DNA from: DASQEH01 sp963765725
GTDB taxonomy: Bacteria; Actinomycetota; Actinomycetes; Propionibacteriales; Nocardioidaceae
Assembly: GCA_963765725.1 (NCBI GenBank)
Contig: CAVXXI010000003.1
Location: 1,178,001 to 1,242,000 of the forward strand
Reading direction: 5' to 3'
DNA length: 64,000 bases
Shown in pieces: positions 1-8,400 of this stretch (position 1 is the first letter of the stretch; each line of letters starts with the position of its first letter). The notes below the pieces were generated by a model. That model ran no database searches, was not told the origin of the DNA, and saw only the letters and a list, made by a program, of their open reading frames with translations. The translations under genes and the position numbers were made by a program.

Positions 1-797
1 ACCGTGGGCGGGCAGCCACTCCCGGCGATCTCAGCCGCCATGGCGTCGACGTCGTCGTCGGTACGCGCGGGGGCGTGGTGGACGAGGACCAGTCGACCGG
101 CACGCGCCTCGGTGGCGAGGCGACAGATCTCACTGAGAGTGGCGTGGCCGTAGGCATGGGCGGTCTCACGCTCGGAGTCGCGGAACATGGCGCCGTGGCA
201 CAGCACGTCGACCTCGCGGGCCAGCTCCAGGCCCGGTTCCTGGTCGATCGCCGGATGATGGTCGGGCAGGTAGGCCAGGCTCTCGCCGTCGGCCTCGACG
301 CGGAACCCGAACGTCCGCCCGCCCTTGTGGGGGATCTCCACTGCGGTGACCTGACATCCGCCGGCGGTGAACGTACCGGGAGCGATCGCCTCGAAGCTCC
401 ACTCGCCGCGCAGCCCTTCGGGGCGGATCGGGAAGTGGGGCGGTGACATCGAGCCGGCGAGCAGCTCGGCTGCCGAACCGACGCGGTCCGGGGAGGCGTC
501 GCCCTGGGCCGGCAGCAGCAGGCGTACCCGTGCGTCGTCTCGGTCTCCGGCGGCGAAGAACGGCAGACCCTGTACGTGGTCCCAGTGCAGATGCGTGAGC
601 AGGAGATCTCCCACGAAGGCGTTGCCGTTCAGCTGGCGGGTCACCGACGACAGACCGGTCCCTGCGTCCAGGAGGAGAGTAGGAGAGTCGTGGCCGGACG
701 GGGTGATGGCGACGCACGACGTGTTGCCGCCGACGCGCAGGAAGCTCTGCCCCGGCGCAGGCGTCGAGCCGCGAACGCCGTGCAGAACGACCCGCAT
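1..797 (-). CDS. MBL-fold metal-dependent hydrolase (partial, 3' end outside window)
   Basis: This is the N-terminal 265 residues of a metallo-beta-lactamase-fold hydrolase of the RNase Z / class II phosphodiesterase-like type; the gene runs off the left edge. The zinc motif HLHWDH is visible at residues 69-74, after an N-terminal GVRGSTPAPG stretch and NTS typical of this subgroup. Further metal-ligand candidates are the LPDHH region and the late VHHAP. The start is the ATG at 795-797, just before GVRG, because the family begins with this strand. Substrate cannot be told from sequence; RNA, cyclic nucleotides and phosphonate-pathway phosphodiesters are all used by relatives. A 22-bp repeat array begins 113 bp upstream. 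Confidence 0.8.
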   Translation of the reverse strand, partial: MRVVLHGVRGSTPAPGQSFLRVGGNTSCVAITPSGHDSPTLLLDAGTGLSSVTRQLNGNAFVGDLLLTHLHWDHVQGLPFFAAGDRDDARVRLLLPAQGDASPDRVGSAAELLAGSMSPPHFPIRPEGLRGEWSFEAIAPGTFTAGGCQVTAVEIPHKGGRTFGFRVEADGESLAYLPDHHPAIDQEPGLELAREVDVLCHGAMFRDSERETAHAYGHATLSEICRLATEARAGRLVLVHHAPARTDDDVDAMAAEIAGSGCPPT

Positions 798-910
798 CAG
801 ACGCCGCCGCGAGAGCTGTACTGCATGTCGCGCGACTCCCTTCCCGGGTCGGCCGGCCCGCCCAGGCCCGTCCGGCCGCCTCGCCAGCCTGTCCCGCAGC
901 CTAGCCAGGT

Positions 911-1236
911 GTCCGGTCGAGTGGGCGAGGATGTCCGCTCCAGCGGGCGCAAATGTCCGGTCGAGTGGGCGCAAATGTCCGGTCGAGTGGGCGCAAATGT
1001 CCGGTCGAGTGGGCGCAGATGTCTGGTGGAGTGGGCGCAGATGTCCGGTCGAGGAGGCGAGGATGTCGGGCCGAGCGGGCGAGGCAGTCCAGGCACGCTC
1101 GACCGGACATTCCAGGCCCGCTCGAGGCGACATTCCTGCCCGCTCGAGGCGACATTCCGGCCCGCTCGAGGCGACATTCCTGCCCGCTCGAGGCGACATT
1201 CCTGCCCGCTCGAGGCGACATTCCTGCCCGCTCGAC
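911..1236. repeat. 22-bp tandem repeat array, family A, two opposed arms
   Basis: This 454-bp gene-free gap holds about eight head-to-tail 22-bp units on the + strand (about 911-1086; consensus core GTCGAGTGGGCGCAAATG, perfect copies near 955-1020). They are followed by six or seven units in the opposite orientation (about 1097-1236; core CGCTCGAGGCGACATTCC). There are no spacers between units. The two arms are largely complementary, so a transcript could fold into a long hairpin. The array is downstream of the secreted-protein gene and upstream of the MBL gene, both on the minus strand. ORFs crossing it are by-products of a repeat with no stop codons in several frames. Confidence 0.9.
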
Positions 1237-1250
1237 GCCGGGGGATTACC

Positions 1251-2300
1251 TCAGCGGTGCTTGCGGCGGCCGGAGTGGCGAGGGCGCTCGAGCACAACGA
1301 AGTCGTCCCAGGTGATGCCTCGCAGCGAGTCCCGGTTCAGCAGGCCGTGCCAGATCGGCCGGCTGCGGTCCTCCTGCTCCGCCTTGAACGTCGACTGCTT
1401 GCCGGCGTTGTCGCCGAAGTAGGCGCCGTGCTCCTGCAGGGTCCTGGCGATCACCATGCCCGCAGGCGACATGCCCCGCTTGCCGAGGTCGATGTGCCGG
1501 CTGAGCGCGATCCGCTCGCCCTCGGCGCCGAACCCGTTCAAGCCTCCCTCGCAGGAGACCATCGGGTTACAGAACCCGTCGGCGGAGTTGGTCTCCGTCA
1601 TGAACAGGTGCAGGACGTGACCGAGCCCGGTGCGGTTCGCGAGGCCGAAGTCCATCAGGTCCTTGCGGATCACCATCGCGTCGGCGATGCGTCCCCGCCC
1701 GGTGAAGTTCCGCCGGTCGTCGCTCCGCGGGTTGAAGCAGGTGAGGCCGTTCGAGGAGTGGTAGGTGATCCCGGCGGTCTTGACGTGGATGAGGTGGTGA
1801 CCGGCGACGGTGGCGCCCGACCCGAACACCGTGTATCCCGACGCGCGGTCGATGACACAGAAGGGTGAGTCGTGCGTCCCGGTCAACATCGAGCCGAACC
1901 AGTCGGGCGCATGGAAGCCACGCGAGTTCAAGATCGCGCACTTCCGGTCCATGCTCCCGGTGAGCCTCCAGACGGGGTCTTGCCGCGAGCCCATCGCGTA
2001 AGCGGTGCCCCAGTCACTGCCGTCGACGCCCGAGATGGTGGGGTAGCGGAAGCGTGCCTGGGCCTTGAAAGTCTTCATGAACTGGTGGAACGCCCGCGTC
2101 CGCGACCCGTCGATGCGGTGGCCGGTCACCGGAAGCTTGAAGTACGAGGAGGCGGTGTAGGGACGGAATGGTCGCCGGGCTGCGGCCCGCGCTCGAGCAG
2201 CGGCCCGGACCGCGTCAGCGGTGCCTGCGGAGGTGCCGGCAGCCACGCCGATCGCGCCGGCTCCGGCACCGACCAGGAGGTTTCGTCGGGTAAGAGTCAT
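1251..2300 (-). CDS. Tat-exported protein of unknown function
   Basis: A 349-residue exported protein. The N-terminus has a twin-arginine motif (TRRNLL, residues 4-9) followed by an Ala/Gly-rich hydrophobic stretch to about residue 30, so export folded across the membrane is likely. The mature part contains SGVDGSDWGTAYAMGS, several Cys and His residues, and a C-terminal region with GMVIARTLQEHGAYFGDNAG. The latter phrase recurs in secreted actinobacterial proteins that I cannot assign to a named family. The C-terminus is basic. A purine-rich ribosome binding site (GAGAGAAAG) precedes the ATG. It is divergent from the FUSC gene with 113 bp between. I do not recognise a function; a polysaccharide-active enzyme is one possibility, not shown. 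Confidence 0.75.
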   Translation of the reverse strand: MTLTRRNLLVGAGAGAIGVAAGTSAGTADAVRAAARARAAARRPFRPYTASSYFKLPVTGHRIDGSRTRAFHQFMKTFKAQARFRYPTISGVDGSDWGTAYAMGSRQDPVWRLTGSMDRKCAILNSRGFHAPDWFGSMLTGTHDSPFCVIDRASGYTVFGSGATVAGHHLIHVKTAGITYHSSNGLTCFNPRSDDRRNFTGRGRIADAMVIRKDLMDFGLANRTGLGHVLHLFMTETNSADGFCNPMVSCEGGLNGFGAEGERIALSRHIDLGKRGMSPAGMVIARTLQEHGAYFGDNAGKQSTFKAEQEDRSRPIWHGLLNRDSLRGITWDDFVVLERPRHSGRRKHR

Positions 2301-2413
2301 AAGGGCTTTCTCTCATTCTCATCGTGTCGCCCCCTCGACCCTGATGCGTACGGTGTAGATAGCAATTCCGGACGACGTTACCGTCTCGCGGCCCGATGTG
2401 TTGAGGTGAGCCC

Positions 2414-3730
2414 GTGTTGAGGACAGGTCGCCAGGTGCTGAAGCGGTGGATCCGCCGGGGGACGGAGCGGGCCCGGGAACGCGGTGCCAAGGCGGTCGGT
2501 CGGGCCCTGCGACTGACCGGAGCTGCAGTGGCGGCGTACGTCGTCGCCGAGCAGATGTTCCCCGGCACCAAGCCGCTCCTCGCGCCGCTGACGGCTCTGC
2601 TGGTCGTGCAGGTGACCCTGTACAGCACCTTGCTGGCGAGCGTCCAACGCGTCGCCAGCGTCGTGGCCGGCGTCCTCGTCGCCCTCTTCGTGTCGAGCCT
2701 GCTCGAGTTCAGCCCCTGGAGCCTCGCCGTCCTGATCGCGGGCTCGATCATGATTGGTCAGCTGCTCCACCTTCGCGAGCAGATGCTCGAGGTACCGATC
2801 AGCGCGATGCTGGTGCTGGCGGTCGGCGCGACCGGCGCTTCCGCATCGGCCGCCGGGCGGATCACCGAGACGCTTGTCGGGGCCGCGGTCGGCGTGTTGT
2901 ACAACGTGCTGCTGCCGGGGCCGGTCGAGTCGCACACGGCGGGGGAGGCGGTCGAGGCCTTCGCGGACGACATGTCGGCGTTCCTCACCTCGATGGCGAA
3001 CGAGCTGGGCGACGGGCTGTCCGAGGAGAGGGCGGGTCGATGGCTCGACCGCATCCGAACCCTCACACACCAGGTAGGGCGGGTGGACCGGGAGCTCGTG
3101 AACGCCGAGGAGAGTCGCAAGCTCAACGTTCGCGCGCTGGGCACGATGGACACCGCGCCGAGCCTGCGGAGCGGGCTCGACGCCCTCGAGCACTGCGTGC
3201 TTGCGTTGCGCTCGCTGTGCCGGGCACTCCTGGACCAGGTCCGCCACGCCCCCGACGATGCTCAGGGTGGGTACTCACAGGATGTCCGGGAGGTCTTCGC
3301 CGTGCTGTTCCATGACCTCGCCGCCGCCGTCGCTGCGTTCGGTCGGCTGGTCCGCGCCGAGGCGGAGACCGTCGCGGACCCGGACAAGAGAACTCTGGCG
3401 ACCGCCTTGGACACGGTCCGGGAGGCCCGGGCGCGGCTGACCGACCTTCTCCTGCTCGATCCCTACGACGATCCGGAGCGCTGGGCCCTCAACGGCACCG
3501 TGCTGGCGAGCGTCGAGCGGGTGCTGCGCGAGATCGACGTCGAAGAGCGGCTGCGTCAGCGGGCACGCCGGCGCCGGGAGTGGGAGGAGCGGGCCACGGC
3601 CTCACAGGCGGTCGACCGGCTCCGGGCTACATCCCGGCAGGTGGTCCGGTTCCCGTTGCTTCGCCACGAGGTGACGGCGACCGACAGCACGCCCGGAGGT
3701 CTCGAGGACGAGTCACCGTCGACCGGCTGA
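2414..3730 (+). CDS. FUSC/aromatic-acid-exporter-like membrane protein
   Basis: A 438-residue protein with about six hydrophobic segments between residues 30 and 170, followed by a long charged, mostly helical cytoplasmic domain (about 190-430). The arrangement matches the FUSC/ArAE-type exporters related to fusaric acid and p-hydroxybenzoate efflux proteins. Landmarks are the short positive N-terminus (RTGRQVLKRWIRRG), APLTALLVVQ in the second segment, and LREQMLEVPISAMLVLAVG. GTG at 2414 is chosen because GAGGTGAG lies immediately upstream. It is convergent with the MFS-cNMP gene, with 7 bp between stops. The substrate is unknown. Confidence 0.75.
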   Translation: MLRTGRQVLKRWIRRGTERARERGAKAVGRALRLTGAAVAAYVVAEQMFPGTKPLLAPLTALLVVQVTLYSTLLASVQRVASVVAGVLVALFVSSLLEFSPWSLAVLIAGSIMIGQLLHLREQMLEVPISAMLVLAVGATGASASAAGRITETLVGAAVGVLYNVLLPGPVESHTAGEAVEAFADDMSAFLTSMANELGDGLSEERAGRWLDRIRTLTHQVGRVDRELVNAEESRKLNVRALGTMDTAPSLRSGLDALEHCVLALRSLCRALLDQVRHAPDDAQGGYSQDVREVFAVLFHDLAAAVAAFGRLVRAEAETVADPDKRTLATALDTVREARARLTDLLLLDPYDDPERWALNGTVLASVERVLREIDVEERLRQRARRRREWEERATASQAVDRLRATSRQVVRFPLLRHEVTATDSTPGGLEDESPSTG

Positions 3731-3737
3731 CGCGGCG

Positions 3738-5378
3738 TCAAGACGCGCCCGGTCCACGCCGTCGGTCTTGCTCGAGCTGGTCGTCGATCATGTCCGTCGC
3801 CGAGCGGAGGGTCGGGACGTGCCCGTTCACCGCGGTCAGGAACGACTCGCGGTCCAAGGCGTAGGCGGTGACCGGCGTCTCGGCCAGGGCAGTCGCTGTC
3901 CGAGGGCCTCCCCGCAGCAACGCGATCTCACCAAGACCCGTTCCTCTGCCGAGCCGGGCGATGGAGCGACCCCCCTGGCTGATCTCGACGGTCCCGTCGG
4001 CGACCGCGTAGTAGCGGTCGCCGGCGGCGCCCTCACTGATCAGGGTCGCACCAGCGGGGTACTGCACCCGTTGCAGCGCTCGTGCCAGACCCTCCAGCGA
4101 CGGGCCGGGCAGTACACGGAACAGCGGGATCGAGCGCAGCAGCGAGATCTCGACGACGGGTACCTGTGCGTGCTGGTCGATCCGCATCAGCAGCCTGCCC
4201 TTGACGGCGACCACGAGCGGCAGCACCGCCGCCACTCCTGCGAGAGCCACGCGGTCGCCTCCCAGCGCCACCAGGACAGGCGCGAGCACCGATCCCACGG
4301 CGAGACCGGCCATGTTGAGCCCTTCGGCCAGACCGAAGACCCGGGCGACCATCTCCGCGGCGACGGCCCGCTGCAGCAGCGTCCGCGTGGCCACCTCGAA
4401 GAGGGCGCGGCTGCCGCCCACGAGAGCCAGCAGGGCGACCACGACCGCTCTGTTCGACGTCAGCGACGTGGCCGCCAGCACGGCCCCGAGCAGCACGGCG
4501 CTGACGGCGATGACGGGGCCGAGCCGGCGTCCGACGAAGAGCGCACCCAGGCTGCCGAGGACGACACCACCGGCCCCGTACGCGGTGTTGAGGTAGCCGG
4601 CCCACGCCTGACCCGCCCTTAGGAGGTCGATCGCGACGACGACGAACAGCACGTCGAGGGCACCCATGACGACGTCCTCGGCCGCCAGCATGCCCACCAG
4701 CAGTCGGGCGGGCGGGCTCCGGTACACCTCGCCGAAGCCGTCCGCGACGTGGGTGAGGACGGAGCTGCCGCCGGTCCCATGGCCGGGTTGACGCGCCCGG
4801 AGCGGGGACACGAGGACTATCGCGCCCGCAAGCAGTACGGTGGCGGCCGCGAACACCCAGCCGACGCTCCACACGGCGAGGGTGACACCGACGAGGGCAC
4901 CGGCGACCATGATGCTGACGCTCTCGATCCAGCCGATCAGGGCGTTCGTGGCGGTGAGCTCGTTGGCGTCGACGGTGAGCGCGGGGACGACGACCGCTTG
5001 CGCCGGCCGGGTCAGCGAGACCGCGGCAGACGCGACCACCGCACCGACGTAGGCGATGAGGGGTGCCGCCCCGGAGAGGATCGCGACGGCGGTCGCCGCC
5101 GTGCCGAGGGCCTGCGCCACGTAGCCGCCGGCCAGTACCAGCACCGGCGGGTGGTGGTCGGCCAGCCCCGATGCCAGGGGGGCGACGACGGCTGCCGGCA
5201 GGAGCTGGGCGAGCGCGATCAGGCCCGCCTGCGTCGCGCCGCCGTGCGCGTAGGCGTACACCAGCATGGCTATCCATACGGCGTACTCGGTGATGATGAA
5301 CAGGGCGTACGCGCCCACCACTCGCACGAGCGCCGCGCTCCGGGCGACCTGGGTGAAGATCCGCAGCGCGGCGGTCAC
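3738..5378 (-). CDS. MFS transporter with C-terminal cyclic-nucleotide-binding domain
   Basis: A 546-residue fusion. Residues 1 to about 400 form a twelve-helix major facilitator transporter of the MFS_3-like type (SGLADHHPP loop, RPAQAVVVPALTV in the middle). Residues 413-530 form a cNMP-binding beta-barrel: PLFRVLPGPSLEGLA entry helix, YPAGATLISEGAAGDRYYAVADG, then the phosphate-binding cassette with G483-E484 and PRTATA. E484 and R493 are the residues that would contact ribose and phosphate. The domain order suggests transport gated by, or tethered to, a cyclic nucleotide. A cyclase-like gene lies at 15.0-17.7 kb, but a link is inference. Substrate unknown. Confidence 0.85.
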   Translation of the reverse strand: MTAALRIFTQVARSAALVRVVGAYALFIITEYAVWIAMLVYAYAHGGATQAGLIALAQLLPAAVVAPLASGLADHHPPVLVLAGGYVAQALGTAATAVAILSGAAPLIAYVGAVVASAAVSLTRPAQAVVVPALTVDANELTATNALIGWIESVSIMVAGALVGVTLAVWSVGWVFAAATVLLAGAIVLVSPLRARQPGHGTGGSSVLTHVADGFGEVYRSPPARLLVGMLAAEDVVMGALDVLFVVVAIDLLRAGQAWAGYLNTAYGAGGVVLGSLGALFVGRRLGPVIAVSAVLLGAVLAATSLTSNRAVVVALLALVGGSRALFEVATRTLLQRAVAAEMVARVFGLAEGLNMAGLAVGSVLAPVLVALGGDRVALAGVAAVLPLVVAVKGRLLMRIDQHAQVPVVEISLLRSIPLFRVLPGPSLEGLARALQRVQYPAGATLISEGAAGDRYYAVADGTVEISQGGRSIARLGRGTGLGEIALLRGGPRTATALAETPVTAYALDRESFLTAVNGHVPTLRSATDMIDDQLEQDRRRGPGAS

Positions 5379-5475
5379 GGTCTCACGCTATCGGCACCCT
5401 GCGGCCAACCGACCCCCGTTTATCCCCGCGACACGTCACCACCGGCCCGATCCACCGGCGTGTCGGCCCCGAGCT

Positions 5476-5495
5476 GACGTCCGCTGGAGCGGGCG
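5476..5495. repeat. Solitary degenerate family A repeat
   Basis: GACGTCCGCTGGAGCGGGCG differs at only a few bases from the second unit of the array at 911-1236 (about 933-950). It sits 2 bp beyond the stop codon of the minus-strand FAD oxidoreductase, the same 3'-end position as the larger arrays. A single short match in GC-rich DNA can be chance. Confidence 0.4.
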
Positions 5496-5496
5496 G

Positions 5497-7098
5497 TCAG
5501 GCCTTCGCGGCCGCTGCCCGGTCCTTGAGGATGCGCTGGCTCGCGAGCTTGCCGGGGGCGCCGATCACGCAGCCGCCGGGATGGGTGCCGGAGCCGCACT
5601 GGTAGTAGCCCTCGATGGGCGTGCGGTACGAGCTCCACCCCGGTGCCGGCCGGAAGAAGTACATCTGCGGAGCCAGGAACTCGCCGGCGAAAATGTTGCC
5701 CTCGCTCAGGCCCACCTTCCGCTCGATGTCCAGAGGCGTCACGATCTCGCGGTGGAGCACGAGGTCTCCGAAACCGGGGAAGAACGACTCCAGCGTCGCC
5801 TGGACCGTGTCGGCGAACCGCTCGCGCTCGGTGTCCCAGTCACTGCCCTTGAGGTGGTACGGCGCGTACTGGATGAAGCACGACATGACGTGCTTGCCGG
5901 GAGGCGCCATGTCGGGGTCGATCACGGACTGGATGGCGCCGTCGATGTAGGGACGCTTGCTGTACCAGCCGTACTTGGCGTCGTCGAAGGCGCGCTCGAG
6001 GTACTCCATCGAAGGCCCCATGTTGATGAAGCCGCCGTACTGGTCGGTGCGGTCGGGCAGCCCGGGGAACACCGGCAGGCCGTCGAGGGCGAAGTTCACC
6101 TTCGCCGACGTGCCCTGGAACTTGAAGCGGGTGATGTTCTCGACCAGGTCGCTCGGCAGCTCACGCGGCTCCACCAGCTCCAGGAAGGTACGCCTCGGGT
6201 CGAGCGCGCTGACCACCGTGCCCGCGTTGAGCTCGGTGCCGTCGGCCAGGGCGACGCCGACGGCCTGGCCGTCCTTGGTCAGCACGCTGTCGACCTCGCA
6301 GTCGAGCATGATCTCGGCGCCGTACGCCTGGGCGGCCCGTGCGAGCACCTGGGTGAACCCGCCGTTGCCACCCTTGTGGAACGCCCACGCACCGAAGTTG
6401 CCGTCGTGCTCGCCGAGCGAGTGGAAGAGCAGCACCAGCCCGGAGCCCTGCGACATCGGCCCGACCTTGGTCCCGATGATGCCCGACGACGCCAGGTACC
6501 CCTTCAGGATGTCGCTCTCGAAGTAGTCGTCGAGGAAGTCGGCGACGCTCCCCGTCAGTAGCCGGACGAGGTCGTGCATGACTTTGGGCTCGACCCCGCG
6601 CAGGTGGGAGGCCAGGTCGGCCAGCGCCTCGAGGTCCTCCACCGACTTGCCGAAGATGTCGGGCGGCGCCTTGTCGAAGAGCGGCTTGACCACCTGGCAG
6701 ACCCGGTTCATGTCGTGTTCGTAGCGCTCGTACGCGTCGGCGTCGTGGGGCGAGTGCCGCTTGATCTCCTGGATCGCCTCGTCGTGATCGCTTCCGAGCA
6801 GGAGGTAGTCGCCGTTCTCCATCGGGGCGAAGGACGACGGCATCAGGATCGGCATGAACCCGTGCCGGACCAGGTCGAGGTCCTGGATGATGTCGGGGCG
6901 CAGCAGGCTCAGCGCGTACGAGAACGTCGTGAAGTGGAAGCCCGGGTACAGCTCCTCGGTGATGGCCGCGCCCCCGACGAAGTCGCGCCGCTCGATGATG
7001 AGTGTCTTGAGGCCGGCCTTGGCCAGGTACGCGCCGTTGACCAGGCCGTTGTGTCCGGCACCGACGATGATGGCGTCGTAGTTCCGTGGAGTGGACAT
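5497..7098 (-). CDS. FAD-dependent oxidoreductase, phytoene desaturase/PYROXD2-like
   Basis: A 533-residue flavoprotein of the phytoene-desaturase-like amine oxidase superfamily. The FAD dinucleotide-binding motif VGAGHNGLVNGAYLAKAG is at residues 12-29, followed by ERRDFVGGAAITEE. The C-terminal FAD-closing motif is GSGTHPGGCVIGAPGK near residue 510. Overall it resembles PYROXD2-type enzymes more than true carotenoid desaturases, and no crtB-like gene is adjacent. Its ATG lies 5 bp after the stop of the aminomethyltransferase-family gene, so the two are almost certainly cotranscribed. The pair suggests oxidation of a methylated or secondary amine with transfer of a one-carbon unit; the substrate is not known. 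Confidence 0.8.
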   Translation of the reverse strand: MSTPRNYDAIIVGAGHNGLVNGAYLAKAGLKTLIIERRDFVGGAAITEELYPGFHFTTFSYALSLLRPDIIQDLDLVRHGFMPILMPSSFAPMENGDYLLLGSDHDEAIQEIKRHSPHDADAYERYEHDMNRVCQVVKPLFDKAPPDIFGKSVEDLEALADLASHLRGVEPKVMHDLVRLLTGSVADFLDDYFESDILKGYLASSGIIGTKVGPMSQGSGLVLLFHSLGEHDGNFGAWAFHKGGNGGFTQVLARAAQAYGAEIMLDCEVDSVLTKDGQAVGVALADGTELNAGTVVSALDPRRTFLELVEPRELPSDLVENITRFKFQGTSAKVNFALDGLPVFPGLPDRTDQYGGFINMGPSMEYLERAFDDAKYGWYSKRPYIDGAIQSVIDPDMAPPGKHVMSCFIQYAPYHLKGSDWDTERERFADTVQATLESFFPGFGDLVLHREIVTPLDIERKVGLSEGNIFAGEFLAPQMYFFRPAPGWSSYRTPIEGYYQCGSGTHPGGCVIGAPGKLASQRILKDRAAAAKA

Positions 7099-7102
7099 GG
7101 TG

Positions 7103-8299
7103 TCAGGCCGTCTTTCGGGTCGGGTTGAACAGGGGCAGCCGCGCGACGTCGGCGGCGACGGTTCGGTAGCGGTGGTCGATGGTGATCTCGAGGTTGACGC
7201 GCGACCCCGGCGACGCGAGGTCGGGACGTACCCGTGCCATCGCGATGTGGCGTTGCAGCATGGGCGAGTACATCAGGCCGGTCGCGTAGCCGATGCGCTC
7301 CCCCTCGTCGTCGTACAGCATGGACTCGTACGACAACGGTGTCTCGTCCTTTGGCGTGAGCAACCCTGCCTCGGTGTGCAGCCGGTCGAACTGGTGCCAG
7401 TCGACACTCAGCCCGACCGTGAGCCACCGGGAGGTCTTGTCGGCCAGCTCCTTGCGGAGGGCGGCGCGACCGATGAACGGCCGGTCGGGCGCGTCGATCC
7501 CGCGCAGCATCCAGCCGAACCCCAGCTCGCGTGGCGTGATGCGCTCGTTGTCGTTGTACGCCAGTCGGCTCGAGCTGAACTCGACGTCGATCAGCACGAG
7601 GCCCGCCTCGATCCGGGTCATCAGCAGTGCATCCTCACCGAACGGGCGCAGTCCCCTGCCGGCGCCGGCGTCGATCACCGCGTCGAGCACCGGCAGCGCG
7701 TCGTCGGCACCCACGAAGATCTCGAAGCCGAGGTCGCCGGTGTAGCCCGTGCGGGAGAGCGTCACGGGGGCGGTGCCGATCTTGGTCGAGCACAGGTCGA
7801 AGAAGGCAAGGCCGTTGACGTCGGGCGTCAGTGTCTCGAGGATCTCGCGCGAGCGGGGTCCCTGGACGGCGAGCACGCCGAAGTCGTCGCTGACGTCCTC
7901 AATCTCGACCGAGAGGCGGCCGATGAGGTCGGTGAAGTACCCGAGGTTCGGCCGCGCGGTCGTCATGAAGAACTCGGTGTCGGAGTGCCGGAAGACGACG
8001 CCGTCCTCGAGCACGTACCCGCGGTCGTCGCACCAGATCGTGTACTGCGCCCGCCCGGGCCGGCACTGCCTGACGTCACGGGTCAGCACGCCGGCCAGGA
8101 ACCGCTCGGCGTCCTTGCCGCGGATCCAGTACTTGAACAGGGGCGAGGTGTCGAAGAAGCCGGCGCTGTTGCGGACCGCGAAGTACTCGTGCTTGGCCGA
8201 CATGTCGTACCGCAGTGCGCTCAGGTATCCCGACCAGTGGGAGTACAGCCCGGTGCGGTTCAGCTCGCTCAGCCGGTCGTGGAAAGGGGTGGTCTTCAT
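7103..8299 (-). CDS. Aminomethyltransferase (GcvT/DMGDH-C) family protein
   Basis: A 398-residue member of the folate-binding aminomethyltransferase family (GcvT, YgfZ, and C-terminal domains of dimethylglycine and sarcosine dehydrogenases). Visible family marks include AGVLTRDV, VLAVQGPRSREILETLT and SRTGYTGDLGFEIFV in the folate-binding domain, and GFGWML and FIGRAAL in the C-terminal barrel. It is not the glycine cleavage T protein proper, because the GCS genes are absent. It is the first gene of a pair with the downstream FAD oxidoreductase and is divergent from a TetR regulator across 101 bp, which makes local repression likely. Folate-dependent demethylation of an amine is a reasonable inference. 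Confidence 0.78.
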   Translation of the reverse strand: MKTTPFHDRLSELNRTGLYSHWSGYLSALRYDMSAKHEYFAVRNSAGFFDTSPLFKYWIRGKDAERFLAGVLTRDVRQCRPGRAQYTIWCDDRGYVLEDGVVFRHSDTEFFMTTARPNLGYFTDLIGRLSVEIEDVSDDFGVLAVQGPRSREILETLTPDVNGLAFFDLCSTKIGTAPVTLSRTGYTGDLGFEIFVGADDALPVLDAVIDAGAGRGLRPFGEDALLMTRIEAGLVLIDVEFSSSRLAYNDNERITPRELGFGWMLRGIDAPDRPFIGRAALRKELADKTSRWLTVGLSVDWHQFDRLHTEAGLLTPKDETPLSYESMLYDDEGERIGYATGLMYSPMLQRHIAMARVRPDLASPGSRVNLEITIDHRYRTVAADVARLPLFNPTRKTA

Positions 8300-8364
8300 C
8301 GTCGCTCGCCGGCTCCCGGTAGGTGGATATTCGTCCCGAGTGGGTCCCGTAACCTTAGAGGCTC

Positions 8365-8382
8365 ATTGGACACTTGTGCAAT
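8365..8382. promoter_or_regulatory. Imperfect palindrome, candidate TetR operator
   Basis: ATTGGACACTTGTGCAAT matches its own reverse complement at 7 of 9 positions per half. It lies 19 bp before the tetR start, in the divergent region shared with the aminomethyltransferase gene. TetR proteins commonly bind such sites in the shared promoter. No experimental support is visible in sequence. Confidence 0.45.
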
Positions 8383-8400
8383 AGCACGTAGGGTGTCGCC

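Noticed and set aside
911..1236. Possible CRISPR array
   Set aside because: The 22-bp units abut directly with no spacers, some are inverted, and no cas genes are in the window.
367..1868. Long forward-strand ORFs across 0.4-1.9 kb, rich in SSGRKCPVEWAQMSGRVG-like repeats
   Set aside because: They are translations of the 22-bp repeat array and antisense DNA of the flanking minus-strand genes, with no protein-family features.
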